A stretch of DNA of 64,000 bases from Streptococcus bovimastitidis. GTDB lineage: Bacteria; Bacillota; Bacilli; Lactobacillales; Streptococcaceae. Under the pieces are notes generated by a model that saw only the letters and a list, made by a program, of their open reading frames with translations, made no database searches and had not been told where the DNA came from. This document shows, in pieces, positions 8,174 to 19,832 of the stretch. The stretch is from NCBI RefSeq assembly GCF_001885095.1, contig NZ_LZDD01000002.1, positions 1 through 64,000 of the forward strand, in the 5' to 3' direction. The stretch's first letter is position 1. Each line of letters opens with the position of its first letter. The translations under genes were made by a program, and so were the position numbers.

Positions 8174-8865
8174 CGTCTGATCACCTCAACATTTCCAGCA
8201 ATCGTATTGACGATTATTTTAACCTTCTTGATGGCATCCTGAGACTGGTCGCAACCTAATTTGATGGACTCATTCCGCAAATCATATTCTTCAGTTTTTA
8301 AAAATGAAATTGTCGCATAGATTGAAGCAACTTCAAGAGTGACCGCAACATCAATTGGAATCACAATTTTGGTATTACCAAAAACTTTGCGAATCATAAT
8401 CATATTATCCTGACCTGATACGATGACATGGGTTAAGTCAATGGTATCATTTCCACTAACCCGAACAATATTGATATCATCAAAAGCATAGTAATCACTT
8501 TCATAAGTAGCCGCTCCCACCCATTGGTGTTTAGTCTGCTTAACAGCAATTCCTTCTTCCTTAAAGCGAATCAAAGCATATCGATTTTTCTTTTTGACTT
8601 GGGAAAAATGGTTGATAAAGACATAAATGATGCCGAAGAGGACCGCTAAAATAATATAGGGGTTGAGCATGAAGATGAGGAAAAGTAATAATAAACTTAC
8701 CGTTAGGATAAAATTATTCCGACTATCTTGATTGTAAAAGCGCAGGGCCAGCAAAATAATGACGACAATAAAAATAAAACTAGCCACATCATTGGCCAGA
8801 ATGGTCATAATGCCCATGGCTAAAAGGATACATTCTACTAATAAAAAGAATTGAAATTTTTTCAT
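8170..8865 (-). CDS. liaF: LiaF, membrane inhibitor of LiaS
   Basis: A 231-residue protein with an N-terminal hydrophobic block of about four membrane helices (residues 1-80) and a C-terminal cytoplasmic beta-rich domain (DUF2154/LiaF-type). It holds LiaS in the off state until envelope damage. I chose the ATG at 8865 because GGAAGGAG precedes it at good spacing; an in-frame ATG at 8916 would add 17 residues (MKFSMFFDKM...) without an SD. It is first gene of liaFSR, separated from stkP by a terminator. Confidence 0.92.
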   Translation of the reverse strand: MKKFQFFLLVECILLAMGIMTILANDVASFIFIVVIILLALRFYNQDSRNNFILTVSLLLLFLIFMLNPYIILAVLFGIIYVFINHFSQVKKKNRYALIRFKEEGIAVKQTKHQWVGAATYESDYYAFDDINIVRVSGNDTIDLTHVIVSGQDNMIMIRKVFGNTKIVIPIDVAVTLEVASIYATISFLKTEEYDLRNESIKLGCDQSQDAIKKVKIIVNTIAGNVEVIRR

Positions 8866-8936
8866 TGTTCTCCTTCCACTACTAGTCATTTTATCAAAAA
8901 ACATGGAGAATTTCATTAATAGCCTTTAAAGATGAC

Positions 8937-8970
8937 AAAAGACTTGATAAATAACCTTATCAAGTCTTTT
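8937..8970 (-). terminator. stkP terminator upstream of liaF
   Basis: A 14-bp perfect stem (8937-8950 with 8957-8970) is followed by a short T-rich tail on the minus strand (TCTTTTGTC). It sits between the stkP stop and liaF, so liaFSR probably starts from its own promoter or from partial read-through. Confidence 0.8.
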
Positions 8971-8973
8971 TTA

Positions 8974-10908
8974 TTATTGTGCTGGCGTAACAGCCGGGTC
9001 TGTGTTTGAAGCAGAGCCAGAACTTGATGGCGTTGTTTCACTAGCACTTGGATTTGTTGTCCCAGAGTTTGCATCCGTTGAATTCGTTTTTTCTTCTGTA
9101 GATGTTTCACTTGTTTGAGAAGAAGAAGAACTTTCAGACGGAGTAACTGTTGCTGTATCACCACTGATATAAAGGATTACTTCTGAAGTATCCCTTATAG
9201 AAACCTGTCCATTATATAAGGGATCTTGATAGGTGATTACCATATCCGATGTAGGCTTTTCAATTAAAGATGTTGTACCATCAGCATTCAGTTGATAAAC
9301 CTTTATTCTATCTGAGTCAATTCCAAGATCGGTTAAGATTGATTTAGCTTCTTTATATGATTTATAAGTTAAATCAGGCATTGCAATTGGATCAGTTGTC
9401 GCTACTGTTAGGGTGAATTTCTTCTTACCATTAGGGTTGAAGTGACCACCTTTAGCCACTGATTGACTGACAACAAGGTCTTGTTTGTCATAATCCGTTG
9501 TGATTTTACGTTTAACCTTAATTTGACTGCGTTTCAAACCATAATTTTTCATCAGTTCATCAATAACACTTTGGTATTCCTTACCTTTATAGTTTTTAAC
9601 CTTAAAGCCGGCACTTCCTTTGGAAACAAAGATATTGACTTTAGAACCTTCACGTTTGGTTGTCCCCGCCACTGGGTCCGTTTCAACGACCGAACCTTCA
9701 GCAACTTCGTCACTTTTAATATCCGTCACTTGTCCCACTTTAAAGCCTAGCGTCTTCAATTCCGCTTTTGCTGTTTGCAAATCGCTTCCGCTTAAATTAG
9801 GAACCTTGACATTTGCAGGTCTCGTCAGGATAAGGAAAGTGAAAATAGCTACGCCTACAACAAAGAAGGCAAATAATATTTTGAATAGAGTCCCTAAGAA
9901 TCGACCACGTTTCTTTTCCTTTTTAGGAGCTTTACTAGCTTCAACAGCTGTTGGCCCACTTGCTTTATTAGTAGCAGGACTAGGATTTGGTTTTGGAGTC
10001 GTATTGGGAACTGGAGTTACTTTTGGTAATGGTTTAGTGTTTTCACCATCATCAAAGACAAGTTTTTTCTCACGACTGCGGTTATAAGATAGTGCAGTCA
10101 TCAAGTCCCTACTCATGTCAAAAGTCGTCGCATAACGATCACTTAATTTTTTAGCAGTCGCTTTAATAACAACATTTTCAAGAGCTTGTGGTACTTGTGG
10201 ATTTTCATCTAAGATAGAAGGCAGCGGTTTTTGGAAATGCTGTAAAGCAATGGTTACGGCACTATCACCATCATATGGAATATGACCCGTTAACATTTCA
10301 TAGAGCATAATCCCCATAGCATAAATATCACTTTGAATAGTCGCTTTTGAACCACGCGCCTGCTCAGGTGACAAATAATGAACACTACCTAACATAGAGT
10401 TGGTTTGTGTTAGGGAAGTTTCAGCAAAAGCCACGGCAATACCGAAGTCAGTTACCTTAACCACACCTGCCTTAGTTAAGAGGATATTTTGGGGTTTCAA
10501 GTCACGATGGACAATGCCTTTTTGGTGGGCTAAAGTCATCGCTGACAAGACTTCTTCCATAATCCGAACAACTTGATTATTGGAAAGTGGTGCATTGTCT
10601 TGAATGAATTTCTTAAGGTCAGCTCCGTCAACATATTCCATAACTAAGAATTGCTGTCCGTCTTCTTCGCCTATATCTCTAATGGCTACGATGTTTGGAT
10701 GATTTAATTCTGCCATGGCTCTTGCTTCCCGTTGGAAACGGGCAACAGCTACCTGGTCAGTTTGATAATTGGTCCGCAATACTTTAATTGCAACATCTTC
10801 ATTATCTAAAATTAAATCATTGGCTAAATAAACATCTGCCATGCCTCCACGGCCAATAGATTTCAATATGCGATAGCGACCAGCAAATAATTTGCCAATC
10901 TGTATCAT
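8974..10908 (-). CDS. stkP: Serine/threonine protein kinase with PASTA repeats (StkP/PknB)
   Basis: A 644-residue membrane kinase. The N-terminal Hanks-type domain (12-275) has the glycine loop GRGGMADVY, Lys42, HRDLKPQN (catalytic Asp136) and DFG at 154-156. A Pro/Lys-rich juxtamembrane region leads to one membrane helix (341-361), then three recognisable extracellular PASTA repeats (~364-580) and a long Ser/Thr/Glu-rich tail. It phosphorylates division and cell-wall proteins (in related species MapZ, GpsB and DivIVA), and PASTA domains sense muropeptides or lipid II. The gene overlaps pppL by 4 nt. The low-complexity tail after PASTA 3 is longer than in many homologues. Confidence 0.96.
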   Translation of the reverse strand: MIQIGKLFAGRYRILKSIGRGGMADVYLANDLILDNEDVAIKVLRTNYQTDQVAVARFQREARAMAELNHPNIVAIRDIGEEDGQQFLVMEYVDGADLKKFIQDNAPLSNNQVVRIMEEVLSAMTLAHQKGIVHRDLKPQNILLTKAGVVKVTDFGIAVAFAETSLTQTNSMLGSVHYLSPEQARGSKATIQSDIYAMGIMLYEMLTGHIPYDGDSAVTIALQHFQKPLPSILDENPQVPQALENVVIKATAKKLSDRYATTFDMSRDLMTALSYNRSREKKLVFDDGENTKPLPKVTPVPNTTPKPNPSPATNKASGPTAVEASKAPKKEKKRGRFLGTLFKILFAFFVVGVAIFTFLILTRPANVKVPNLSGSDLQTAKAELKTLGFKVGQVTDIKSDEVAEGSVVETDPVAGTTKREGSKVNIFVSKGSAGFKVKNYKGKEYQSVIDELMKNYGLKRSQIKVKRKITTDYDKQDLVVSQSVAKGGHFNPNGKKKFTLTVATTDPIAMPDLTYKSYKEAKSILTDLGIDSDRIKVYQLNADGTTSLIEKPTSDMVITYQDPLYNGQVSIRDTSEVILYISGDTATVTPSESSSSSQTSETSTEEKTNSTDANSGTTNPSASETTPSSSGSASNTDPAVTPAQ

Positions 10909-11645
10909 TTCCCATCCTCACTTTCGTTATGAACCAAAGCGATTGTAATATTATCTAATCCTCCACGGAGGTTAGCTAATGAGACCAATTCTTGATTTTT
11001 TTCATCAAGACTGATATCTCTGGAAAGTATTTCTACGATTTCAGCATTTGTCACCATGTTGGTTAAACCATCAGAATTAATGACTAGATAGTCATCTTTT
11101 TCTAAGACTTTCAAGCCTAGATCAGTTTCTACTGGTGAAGCTTGACCAATGGATTGGGTGATAATATTCTTTTGTGGATGACCAGTTGCTTCTTCTTCTG
11201 TAATCTGACCAGCTTTGACCAGCTCGTTTACTAAAGAATGGTCACTGGTTAGCAAATGATATTCGCCATTTTTAACCAAACCAATACGGGAATCACCGAC
11301 ATGGGCAAAAATAGCATTATTTTCAACTAAGGCTACCGCCTCAACCGTTGTACCCATACCTTTATAGTCTTCAGTCTGACCCATTTGGTAAACGCGTTTA
11401 TTTTCGGATTCAATGGTTTCAAGCAACCATTCCTTGATCTGACTTAATTCCGTCAACTCAGTTTGAACCCACTCTTTGCCAAGATCTGTCACAGTCATTT
11501 CGCTAGCAATATTTCCGGCTCTATGACCGCCCATACCATCAGCTAAAACGACCAGGGTAATCCCCTTTTTGTTATCAAATTTATTGATAAAATCTTGATT
11601 ATTTGAGCGTTTTTGCCCAATATCTGTTATTAATGAAATCTTCAT
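10905..11645 (-). CDS. pppL: PP2C-family Ser/Thr phosphatase
   Basis: A 246-residue PPM/PP2C phosphatase that reverses StkP phosphorylation. The metal-binding motifs are [45 protein letters not shown] and [10 protein letters not shown]. Size and motifs are standard. The ATGA overlap with stkP marks the usual phosphatase-kinase pair. Confidence 0.95.
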   Translation of the reverse strand: MKISLITDIGQKRSNNQDFINKFDNKKGITLVVLADGMGGHRAGNIASEMTVTDLGKEWVQTELTELSQIKEWLLETIESENKRVYQMGQTEDYKGMGTTVEAVALVENNAIFAHVGDSRIGLVKNGEYHLLTSDHSLVNELVKAGQITEEEATGHPQKNIITQSIGQASPVETDLGLKVLEKDDYLVINSDGLTNMVTNAEIVEILSRDISLDEKNQELVSLANLRGGLDNITIALVHNESEDGK

Positions 11646-11681
11646 ATGTCTTTTCTGACTAAGTCAGTCTCCTCCTAAATA

Positions 11682-13004
11682 CTACAAGACTCTTCGGAAT
11701 TGGCTGATAAAGAAACCGTCCGTCTGGTATTGTTCTGGTGTGATCAATAGACAACCATCTTTAACAATATCCGCTTGTGTATGTTTTAGTTCTACTTGTT
11801 CAAAATTAGAATGACTTTCAAGAAATTTTTCTACTACTTGAAAATTTTCTTCATCAAAAATAGTGCAAGTGCTATAGGTTATTATACCACCTTTACGTAT
11901 CGTTTGACAAACGCTAGCCAATATCTCCAACTGGACAGCCTGTAAGGATTCTAAATCTTGAATGTCTTTTGTATATTTAATATCTGGTTTCCGTCTGATT
12001 AAGCCAATACCTGAACAAGGGGCATCAACCAGGATTTTATCAAAAGTATCTTTTGCAAAATGTTTATGAACTTCTCTAGCATCTAAAGCTTTGGTTTCAA
12101 TTTTATCAGAGACGCCTAAGCGTTCTGCATTTTCCTCTACCAAAACTAACTTATGCTCATGAATATCGAGAGCAAGAACCTTACCACTCGTTAAATAAGA
12201 AGCCATGTGACAGGTTTTGCCTCCAGGTGCACTACAAGCATCCAGAATGAGTTCCTCCCCTTGAATAGCCAAGGTCGGAGCGACTAACTGACTAGTCTCA
12301 TCTTGAATGGTGATTTGGCCATTTTGGAAGTACTGATTATTGGCAAAATAACCACTGTCTTTGGTGAGGGCTGTCGGCGCCACTGGCGATGGCAGAGCAT
12401 CTAAGGCTTCTTTTATGGTATCAAATTCTTGTGGGTTGACCACTCGTACACTGGCTTTGCTATGGAGCGAAAGGCTCTCCATAATAGCAAGTGCCCGTTC
12501 GTCACCAAATTGTTCAATCAGTTTAGTGACCAACCAAGTTGGTATAGAGTAGGTAACTGAAAGGCGTTTACTTTTACGTTTGATGCTGTCAAAAGATGGC
12601 AGATCGCCATCTGTCAATTGGCGTAGAATGGCGTTGACAAATTTCTCAGCTCCTCGCTTATTGCCACGGTTTTTGGCAATGGCAACAGCATCATTAACGA
12701 TAGCATGACTAGGCACCTTGTCCAAATAGAGAATCTGGTAAAGACTAATCATCAATAAGTAATAAACCCACTTATCTAATTTGTCACGATCTTTAATGAC
12801 ATGTGACAGATACCATTCTAAGCTAATTTTTTTGGAAATGGTCCCATAGACAATTTCTGTAATCAAGCCTTTGTCCTTGTCCTGGACAGAGCTGTTTGAC
12901 AATTGATTATTAAGGGCAATGTTTGAATAGGCACCATTATCAAAAATATCTTCAATAGCTTGGAGTGCCTTGCCTCTAGCTGATTTTTTCCAATTATTGG
13001 CCAA
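11682..13004 (-). CDS. rsmB: 16S rRNA (cytosine-967-C5)-methyltransferase
   Basis: A 440-residue RsmB/Sun methyltransferase. Residues 1-130 are a NusB-like RNA-binding domain, and the C-terminal part is a Rossmann SAM methyltransferase with [11 protein letters not shown] and the two-cysteine catalytic motifs [18 protein letters not shown] and TYSTCTI. It methylates C967 of 16S rRNA. Its start overlaps the end of fmt by 11 nt. Confidence 0.95.
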   Translation of the reverse strand: MANNWKKSARGKALQAIEDIFDNGAYSNIALNNQLSNSSVQDKDKGLITEIVYGTISKKISLEWYLSHVIKDRDKLDKWVYYLLMISLYQILYLDKVPSHAIVNDAVAIAKNRGNKRGAEKFVNAILRQLTDGDLPSFDSIKRKSKRLSVTYSIPTWLVTKLIEQFGDERALAIMESLSLHSKASVRVVNPQEFDTIKEALDALPSPVAPTALTKDSGYFANNQYFQNGQITIQDETSQLVAPTLAIQGEELILDACSAPGGKTCHMASYLTSGKVLALDIHEHKLVLVEENAERLGVSDKIETKALDAREVHKHFAKDTFDKILVDAPCSGIGLIRRKPDIKYTKDIQDLESLQAVQLEILASVCQTIRKGGIITYSTCTIFDEENFQVVEKFLESHSNFEQVELKHTQADIVKDGCLLITPEQYQTDGFFISQFRRVL

Positions 13005-13929
13005 AGTAATCTCCTACTTGTAAGTCGCGTCCGACACCATTTAGAAAATCAGTGATGGACATTTTAGGTTTGCCGGCAGGTTGCACTGTTTGCAAGGAAA
13101 TAGCACCTTGTCCAGTAGCAATGACCAAGCTCTTCTTGGTTTTTTCAATGATTTGACCGGCTTGTCCCTGACCATCAACAACTTGAACTTCATAAACTTT
13201 AAAGCGTTGGCCATGTAATAGGGTATGGGCAACTGGCCAAGGGTTCATGCCACGAACTTGATTAAAGACTTGAAGAGCACTTTGACTTAAGTCTAATTTT
13301 TCTTGTTCTGAACTGATATTTGGTGAGAAAGTTGCCTGACTATGTTCTTGTGGGACTGGTTTTAAATCACCTGAGAGATAGGCTGGTAATACTCTTAACA
13401 AGAGGTCACGTCCGATGACAGCCAATTTTTCAAACATGGTTCCCACATTATCACTTTCCAAGATTGGAGTGCTATCTTTGGCAACCATATCGCCAGCATC
13501 CATTTCTTTAACCATCTCCATAATGGTAACACCAGCTTCTTTTTCACCATTGATAATGGCATAATGAATAGGTGCTCCGCCTCGGTATTTTGGGAGTAAA
13601 GATGCATGGACATTTAATGAAAAATCAACAGCATTTAAGAGTTTGCTTGGCAGGAATTGACCAAAAGCTGCAGTGATAATACCATCTGCACCTAAGGCCA
13701 TAATCTCTTCTAACTCTTTTGACCCTGATAATTTTTCAGGTTGGTAAATGGCTAAACCGTGTTTTAAGGCCACTTCTTTAACGGGTGTCATTTTGATTTC
13801 TTTTTTGCGGCCAACGGCACGGTCTGGTTGTGTTACAACTGCTAAAACGTCATAGCTACCTTCGGCCAGAATGCCCTCTAAAACAGTTGCTGAAAATTGG
13901 GGTGTTCCCATAAATAATATTTTTGTCAT
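12994..13929 (-). CDS. fmt: Methionyl-tRNA formyltransferase
   Basis: A 311-residue enzyme that formylates initiator Met-tRNA. The N-terminal catalytic domain begins [14 protein letters not shown] and has [12 protein letters not shown] with the neighbouring Asn-His-Asp set ([22 protein letters not shown]). A C-terminal tRNA-binding domain follows (about 205-311). It lies between priA and rsmB in the normal Firmicutes order. Confidence 0.97.
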   Translation of the reverse strand: MTKILFMGTPQFSATVLEGILAEGSYDVLAVVTQPDRAVGRKKEIKMTPVKEVALKHGLAIYQPEKLSGSKELEEIMALGADGIITAAFGQFLPSKLLNAVDFSLNVHASLLPKYRGGAPIHYAIINGEKEAGVTIMEMVKEMDAGDMVAKDSTPILESDNVGTMFEKLAVIGRDLLLRVLPAYLSGDLKPVPQEHSQATFSPNISSEQEKLDLSQSALQVFNQVRGMNPWPVAHTLLHGQRFKVYEVQVVDGQGQAGQIIEKTKKSLVIATGQGAISLQTVQPAGKPKMSITDFLNGVGRDLQVGDYFGQ

Positions 13930-13994
13930 TTGAAACCTCGATATGTCTTTCTCATCATTATATCATATTTCAGGGCTTGCCCCTAAAATCCAGA

Positions 13995-16388
13995 TTACAT
14001 GAAGTTTTGCGGTTCATGGTCAATGACCATTTTTAATTCTCGCTGTTCCTTGTCTTGTGTCCAGTCTAAAATGGCATTCAAAGTGTCTTGCAAGTGCTCC
14101 TCAAAGCGATATTTAAGGATGATTTGATAATGAAAGAGGTTATGCGTCCTTGCAATCGGTTTTGGTGTTGGTCCTAAAATCTTAATTTGAGCTGATAGTC
14201 CCTCTTTGAGCATACCCATAACTTCATAAGCTTTTCGAATTAAGATTTGTTCATCCTTGTGAGACATGGTTAAACCAACTGTAAAATAATAAGGGGGATA
14301 AGCCATCCGTTGGCGCATCTTCATTTCATGGTTATAGAAAGCTTCATAATCCTGAGCTTTGGCCAGTTGGATGGCGTAATGTTGTGGGTTATAGGTTTGA
14401 ATGAGGACTTGTCCTGCTTTTTCTGCCCGACCTGCTCGCCCTGCGACCTGAGTTAATAATTGGAAGGTCTTTTCCGATGAGCGGAAATCCGGCAGGTTTA
14501 GAGAGGTATCGGCGTTAAGCACACCAACCAAGGTCACATTTGGAAAATCCAAGCCTTTGGCAATCATTTGCGTCCCTAGTAAAACATCAGCTTCCTGACG
14601 TCCAAAGGCAGCAAGGAGTTTTTCATGACTTCCTTTTTTCCGAGTGGTATCGACATCCATTCGTAAAATACGTGCTTCTGGTATAGCTTGCATTAATTCG
14701 TCATAGGCCTTTTGTGTCCCCGTTCCGTAATAGCGAATACTTGAACTTTGGCAATTAGGACAGGTCCTAGGTATAGCTTTTTGATGTCCACAATAGTGAC
14801 AATTCATGGTCTTTGTATCCATGTGTAAGGTCAAAGAAATATCACAGTTTGGGCAATTATCAACATAGCCACAATCGCGACACATGATAAAACTCGAATA
14901 GCCACGGCGATTAAGCATGAGAACCACTTGTTCTTTTTTAGCTAAGCGTTCTTGAATATGTTCAATCAAATAAGGGGTGTAATTACTAAGCTCTTGTTGC
15001 CCAATGTAATCTCGAAAATCGAGAATTTGAACCTCAGGAATTTGCGCAAGTGGATTAGCTCGCTGGCTAAGCTGGAGAAAATGGTAGACTTCTTTACTTG
15101 CTCTAGCCCGACTTTCAATACTCGGAGTCGCAGACCCTAAAACCAAAACTGCCTTATGGTATTTAGCTCGCAAAAGCGCCACATCCCGAGCATGATACCT
15201 TGGATTTGACTCTTGCTTATAAGTTGATTCGTGCTCTTCATCAATGATGATGGCCCCAATATTTTCCAAGGGAGCAAAAATAGCAGAACGAGCTCCTACA
15301 ACGACCTTAGCTTGACCATTTTTTATCTTTTGCCATTCATCAAATTTTTCACCATCTGAAAGTCCAGAATGCATGATAGCGACTAATTTCCCAAAACGGG
15401 AAATAAAGCGATTGGTCATCTGTGGTGTCAAGGAAATTTCAGGCACTAAGACAATAGCCGTCTTCCCTTGTTTCAATACCCTATCAATGAGATGCAAGTA
15501 GACCTCCGTCTTACCCGATCCCGTAATTCCTTCCAAAAGAAAAGGCTTATTATCTTGTCCAATTGCCGCACTGATAGTTTCCACGGCATTTTCTTGCTCT
15601 GGATTTAAGCTTAAAAACTTACTAGATTCAACAGCTTCAAAATAGGCATTGCTACGGTTGACTTGTACCTCATAGGTTTTTAAGAATTGATGCTCAACAA
15701 AATAAGCCACGATATCCCGAGAAAAGCTTTTTTGCAAATCTGCTAGTTTGCCATCTTCCGGATGCTCTATTAAGTATGCTTTAAGTGCCTGACGTTTTTT
15801 AGCCCTGTTAGAAATATCGTGTGCCTGCAAAGCCTCTAAATCAAGCTTATAATATTTCTCCGTTTTAATTTTCTTACGGTCATTGGCTAAATAGGAAATA
15901 GTGATTTTCCCTGATTGTATCAGTTTTAGACTTGCTTTTTCCTGTTGCTCAGTCAGGAGCGAAGCCAAGACACTTGTCTTTTCTCCGAAAATAAAATCGC
16001 GATTTGCTACTGACAAGTTCTCAGTAGGGAACAATTCTTTATCATAATGAGAATTTAAGAGATTAGGAATCATGGCCTTCAGGAGACTGATTTTAAATGA
16101 AAAAACGGTTTGCCGCATAGCATCAGCCAACTGTAACTGTTCAGTGTTTAGAACAGGTTGAACGTCTAATAGACTGACAATTTCTTTTAAGTCTGATTCT
16201 TCAATAGCCTCTTCTTGGGAAAAACCGACAACAAAGCCCTGAAGCAAACGGCTACCACGACCAAAAGGAACATGGACACGTGAGCCAAGTTCTACCAAAC
16301 CTTGTAAATCATCGGGAATCCGATAAGTAAATGGTTTATCCGTCTGCATAAGCGGTACATCAACGATAATCTGTGCTAATTGTGACAT
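13995..16388 (-). CDS. priA: Primosomal protein N' (replication restart helicase)
   Basis: A 797-residue 3'-5' superfamily 2 helicase that reloads the replisome at stalled forks. It has the N-terminal 3'-DNA-binding domain, Walker A LEGITGSGKTEVY, Walker B IIDEEHE, a zinc-binding insert with eight cysteines (CRDC, CPNC, CHYC, CPNC) and C-terminal helicase motif QVAGRAGRAEKAGQ. It is full length. It is separated from rpoZ by a hairpin that overlaps the rpoZ stop. Confidence 0.97.
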   Translation of the reverse strand: MSQLAQIIVDVPLMQTDKPFTYRIPDDLQGLVELGSRVHVPFGRGSRLLQGFVVGFSQEEAIEESDLKEIVSLLDVQPVLNTEQLQLADAMRQTVFSFKISLLKAMIPNLLNSHYDKELFPTENLSVANRDFIFGEKTSVLASLLTEQQEKASLKLIQSGKITISYLANDRKKIKTEKYYKLDLEALQAHDISNRAKKRQALKAYLIEHPEDGKLADLQKSFSRDIVAYFVEHQFLKTYEVQVNRSNAYFEAVESSKFLSLNPEQENAVETISAAIGQDNKPFLLEGITGSGKTEVYLHLIDRVLKQGKTAIVLVPEISLTPQMTNRFISRFGKLVAIMHSGLSDGEKFDEWQKIKNGQAKVVVGARSAIFAPLENIGAIIIDEEHESTYKQESNPRYHARDVALLRAKYHKAVLVLGSATPSIESRARASKEVYHFLQLSQRANPLAQIPEVQILDFRDYIGQQELSNYTPYLIEHIQERLAKKEQVVLMLNRRGYSSFIMCRDCGYVDNCPNCDISLTLHMDTKTMNCHYCGHQKAIPRTCPNCQSSSIRYYGTGTQKAYDELMQAIPEARILRMDVDTTRKKGSHEKLLAAFGRQEADVLLGTQMIAKGLDFPNVTLVGVLNADTSLNLPDFRSSEKTFQLLTQVAGRAGRAEKAGQVLIQTYNPQHYAIQLAKAQDYEAFYNHEMKMRQRMAYPPYYFTVGLTMSHKDEQILIRKAYEVMGMLKEGLSAQIKILGPTPKPIARTHNLFHYQIILKYRFEEHLQDTLNAILDWTQDKEQRELKMVIDHEPQNFM

Positions 16389-16436
16389 TCACTTGGCCTT
16401 TCTACATTTTATTTGCCATTCCGTATGAAAAAATGG

Positions 16437-16469
16437 AAAAAATCTAAGATTTTCAACCTTAGATTTTTT
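16437..16469 (-). terminator. Terminator overlapping the rpoZ stop codon
   Basis: A 12-bp perfect stem (16437-16448 with 16458-16469) with a 9-nt loop is followed by T-rich sequence on the minus strand. The 5' arm includes the last rpoZ codons and its TAA, 71 nt before priA. It may attenuate rather than stop transcription, since I see no strong promoter for priA after it. Confidence 0.7.
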
Positions 16470-16776
16470 CTCCTTCTTCTTCTTTTTCTTTCGCAATTTG
16501 TTCTTTAATCTTGCGTTCTTCTTCTTCTTTAGCTAAACGATCAGCTTCAATTTTAGCTCTAACAGCTGCTCTTTTGGCTGATGGATCTGGATGGATAACA
16601 ACATTTCCAGATTCAATTTCTTCAAGTGCTTGTAAGGTTGATTTCACTGATTTAAAAGATTGTGTTGCTTTAGCTCCTGCTTCTAATTCATGTGCTCTTT
16701 TTGCTTGTAAAATAACAAGTGAGTATTTTGAAGGAACTTTATCTAATAAGGTATCAATGGAAGGTTTTAACATCAT
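16459..16776 (-). CDS. rpoZ: RNA polymerase omega subunit
   Basis: A 105-residue omega subunit. The conserved core is near the N-terminus ([28 protein letters not shown]), and the C-terminal ~40 residues are a charged, Glu/Lys-rich extension usual in streptococci. It binds and stabilises the beta-prime subunit. It is 21 bp downstream of gmk, the standard gmk-rpoZ-priA-fmt order. Two adjacent ATGs are possible starts. Confidence 0.95.
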   Translation of the reverse strand: MMLKPSIDTLLDKVPSKYSLVILQAKRAHELEAGAKATQSFKSVKSTLQALEEIESGNVVIHPDPSAKRAAVRAKIEADRLAKEEEERKIKEQIAKEKEEEGEKI

Positions 16777-16797
16777 GGCTTTATTCTCTTTTCTTTT

Positions 16798-17448
<651 letters not shown>

Positions 17449-17453
17449 TTAAT

Positions 17454-17482
17454 AGTTTAACAAAATAGGACCCTTTTTTCAA
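17454..17482 (-). promoter_or_regulatory. gmk-rpoZ promoter
   Basis: On the minus strand TTGAAA (17477-17482), an exact 17-nt spacer and TAAACT (17454-17459), 29 nt before the gmk ATG. It lies directly after the rny terminator. Confidence 0.7.
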
Positions 17483-17512
17483 GATAATTCTCAGTTATCG
17501 GTCTATAAAAAC

Positions 17513-17535
17513 AAAAAGAGGACGCATCCTCTTTT
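17513..17535 (-). terminator. rny terminator
   Basis: An 8-bp stem (17515-17522 with 17527-17534), loop CGCA, followed by TTTTTGTTTTT on the minus strand. It lies just after the rny stop. Confidence 0.8.
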
Positions 17536-17536
17536 C

Positions 17537-19144
17537 TTATTTAGCGTAATCAATTGCTCGCATTTCACGAATAACAGTTACTTTAATATTTCCTGGATAA
17601 TCCAAGTTGTTTTCAATTTTTTCTCTTACTTTGTGAGACAAAATAACCACCTGATCATCTGAAACTTTTTCTGGTTGAACCATAATTCGAATTTCACGTC
17701 CTGCTTGTAAAGCGAAACTATTTTGAACTCCGTCAAAGCTTGTCGCAATTTCTTCCAAATCACGCAAACGTTTAATGTAGTTTTCCATAGATTCATTTCG
17801 AGCACCTGGACGAGCTGAACTCAAGGCATCCGCAGCAGCAACAATGACTGCAATAACTGATTCAGGTTCGACATCGCCATGGTGACTTGCAATGGTATTT
17901 ACAACAACTGGATGTTCTTTATATTTACGAGCAAATTCCATACCGATTTCAACGTGACTACCTTCAACCTCACGGTCGATAGCTTTACCCATATCATGGA
18001 GGAATCCAGCACGACGAGCCAAGGCAACATTTTCACCTAACTCACCGGCTAATATACCAGCTAATTTACCAACTTCAACCGAGTGACGAAGAACATTTTG
18101 ACCATAAGAGGTTCTAAATTGTAAGCGTCCCATGATTTTAATTAGGTCAGGATGAAGGTTAGGAGCTCCAATTTCATAAGCAGCTGCTTCACCGTATTCA
18201 CGGATGCGATTATCCATTTCAAGACGATTTTTTTCAACCAATTCTTCAATTCTTGCTGGATGAATACGACCATCAGAAATCAATGATTCTAATGTCATTC
18301 GAGCAATCTCACGACGAATTGGATCAAATCCTGAAAGAACAACAACTTCTGGAGTATCATCAATAATGACATCAATACCAGTCAAGCTTTCAAGGGTTCT
18401 GATATTACGGCCTTCACGACCAATAATCCGCCCTTTCATATTGTCATCTGGTAAATGAACGCTTGTAATCGTTTGTTCAGTAACATATTCACCAGCCATG
18501 CGTTGCATTGCTTGGGCCAGTAAATCTTTAGCTGTCTTATCTGTTCTATCTTTGATGTCACGCTCTGCTTCACGAATGCGTGTAGCAATTTCTTGAGACA
18601 GATTATTTTCTGTTTCCATCAAGATAACTTCACGCGCTTCAGCGATGGTCATCGCCCCCACACGTTGTAATTCAGCTTTTTTCTCTTCTTCTAACTTTTC
18701 AACTTCTGCTTGGCGCTCATCAATATGTTTTGATTTATCGGTCAGACTTTGTTCTTTACTATCAAGAACCTTTTCTTTACTTGATAAATTGTCATCTTTT
18801 CGGTCAAGAGAAAAGGCACGCTCAGTAAGTCGTGTTTCTAACTGTTTTAACTCTTGTCTTTCAGATTTAAATTCTTGCTCAATTTCTTCACGATATTTTC
18901 TTGCCTCTTCTTTAGCTTCCAAAAGTAATTCTTTACGATTCGCTTTACTTTCACGTTCTGCTGATTTTCGAATATGGTCGGCTTCTACTTCAGCCTTCCC
19001 TCTAATATTTACAGCATCTTGTTCAGCATTCAAAAGAGTCAAGTCCGCATTTTCTTTCGCTGTTTTTAATTTCATTGAAATTAATGCGTAACCTATTATC
19101 AAACCAATGAGGGCACAAACAATTAATACGATAATATTAACCAT
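17537..19144 (-). CDS. rny: Ribonuclease Y
   Basis: A 535-residue membrane-anchored endoribonuclease that initiates mRNA decay. An N-terminal membrane helix (about 3-23) is followed by a long coiled coil (25-200), a KH domain ([15 protein letters not shown], about 230-245) and an HD domain ([10 protein letters not shown], with HVEIG and ASHHGD). Architecture and length match the family. It is monocistronic by position, with a terminator after it. Confidence 0.97.
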   Translation of the reverse strand: MVNIIVLIVCALIGLIIGYALISMKLKTAKENADLTLLNAEQDAVNIRGKAEVEADHIRKSAERESKANRKELLLEAKEEARKYREEIEQEFKSERQELKQLETRLTERAFSLDRKDDNLSSKEKVLDSKEQSLTDKSKHIDERQAEVEKLEEEKKAELQRVGAMTIAEAREVILMETENNLSQEIATRIREAERDIKDRTDKTAKDLLAQAMQRMAGEYVTEQTITSVHLPDDNMKGRIIGREGRNIRTLESLTGIDVIIDDTPEVVVLSGFDPIRREIARMTLESLISDGRIHPARIEELVEKNRLEMDNRIREYGEAAAYEIGAPNLHPDLIKIMGRLQFRTSYGQNVLRHSVEVGKLAGILAGELGENVALARRAGFLHDMGKAIDREVEGSHVEIGMEFARKYKEHPVVVNTIASHHGDVEPESVIAVIVAAADALSSARPGARNESMENYIKRLRDLEEIATSFDGVQNSFALQAGREIRIMVQPEKVSDDQVVILSHKVREKIENNLDYPGNIKVTVIREMRAIDYAK

Positions 19145-19263
19145 TTTTATACCTCAATTTTTATTAGTTTTCATTTATAGAAAGCCATATTTAATTTTAT
19201 CATAAAAAACGCTTTTATACAATTTAAATAAGACTGAAAACTTTATTAAGATGATAAAAAATA

Positions 19264-19272
19264 TGGTATCAT
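19264..19272 (+). promoter_or_regulatory. luxS extended -10 promoter (candidate)
   Basis: TGGTATCAT is an extended -10 (TGn + TATCAT) 27 nt before the luxS start. No good -35 is seen at the right distance, as expected for extended -10 promoters. The SD is TAGGAG at 19289-19294. Confidence 0.4.
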
Positions 19273-19299
19273 ATTATAAAAATACTTTAGGAGAATACT

Positions 19300-19782
19300 A
19301 TGAAAAAAGACGTCGTTGTTGAAAGCTTTGAACTGGACCACACCATTGTAAAAGCACCTTATGTACGCTTAATTTCTGAAGAAAAAGGACCAAAAGGCGA
19401 TATTATTACCAATTTTGATATTCGTCTTGTTCAACCTAACACAAACTCTATTGAAACAGCTGGTTTGCATACCATCGAACATTTACTAGCAAAACTGATT
19501 CGTCAACGGATTGATGGCATGATTGATTGTTCACCATTTGGCTGTCGAACTGGATTCCACTTAATCATGTGGGGACAACCAACAGCAAATGAGATAGCTA
19601 AAGTCATTAAATCTAGTTTGGAAGAAATTGCTGAAGGGATTAGTTGGGAGGATGTTCCTGGAACGACCATAGAATCTTGTGGCAATTATAAAGACCATAG
19701 TTTATTTGCTGCCAAAGAATGGGCAAAATTAATTCTATCTCAAGGGATTTCTGATCAAGCATTTGAACGAAATCTTGTTTAA
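19300..19782 (+). CDS. luxS: S-ribosylhomocysteine lyase
   Basis: A 160-residue metalloenzyme that splits S-ribosylhomocysteine into homocysteine and DPD, the AI-2 precursor. The metal-binding motif is HTIEH (His57, His61), the catalytic Cys82 is in FGCRTGF, and a further Cys near 127 (ESCGNYKDH) completes the site. It is monocistronic and convergent with the disrupted gene to its right. Confidence 0.97.
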   Translation: MKKDVVVESFELDHTIVKAPYVRLISEEKGPKGDIITNFDIRLVQPNTNSIETAGLHTIEHLLAKLIRQRIDGMIDCSPFGCRTGFHLIMWGQPTANEIAKVIKSSLEEIAEGISWEDVPGTTIESCGNYKDHSLFAAKEWAKLILSQGISDQAFERNLV

Positions 19783-19788
19783 GCATTC

Positions 19789-19823
19789 AAAAAAGAAGTT
19801 GTTTATCATCAACTTCTTTTTTT
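19789..19823. terminator. Bidirectional terminator after luxS
   Basis: A 13-bp perfect stem (19789-19801 with 19810-19822) has A- and T-runs on both sides. It serves luxS (plus) and the small gene on the minus strand. Confidence 0.85.
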
Positions 19824-19832
19824 ATCACTCTT

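Noticed and set aside
9463..10087. Open frames on the plus strand opposite stkP (95 and 155 codons)
   Set aside because: They mirror the codon pattern of stkP, lack SD and promoter, and their composition is odd; stkP is intact.
18645..19091. 148-codon frame on the plus strand opposite rny
   Set aside because: It is antisense to the coiled-coil region, which produces Ser/Phe-rich shadows; no SD.
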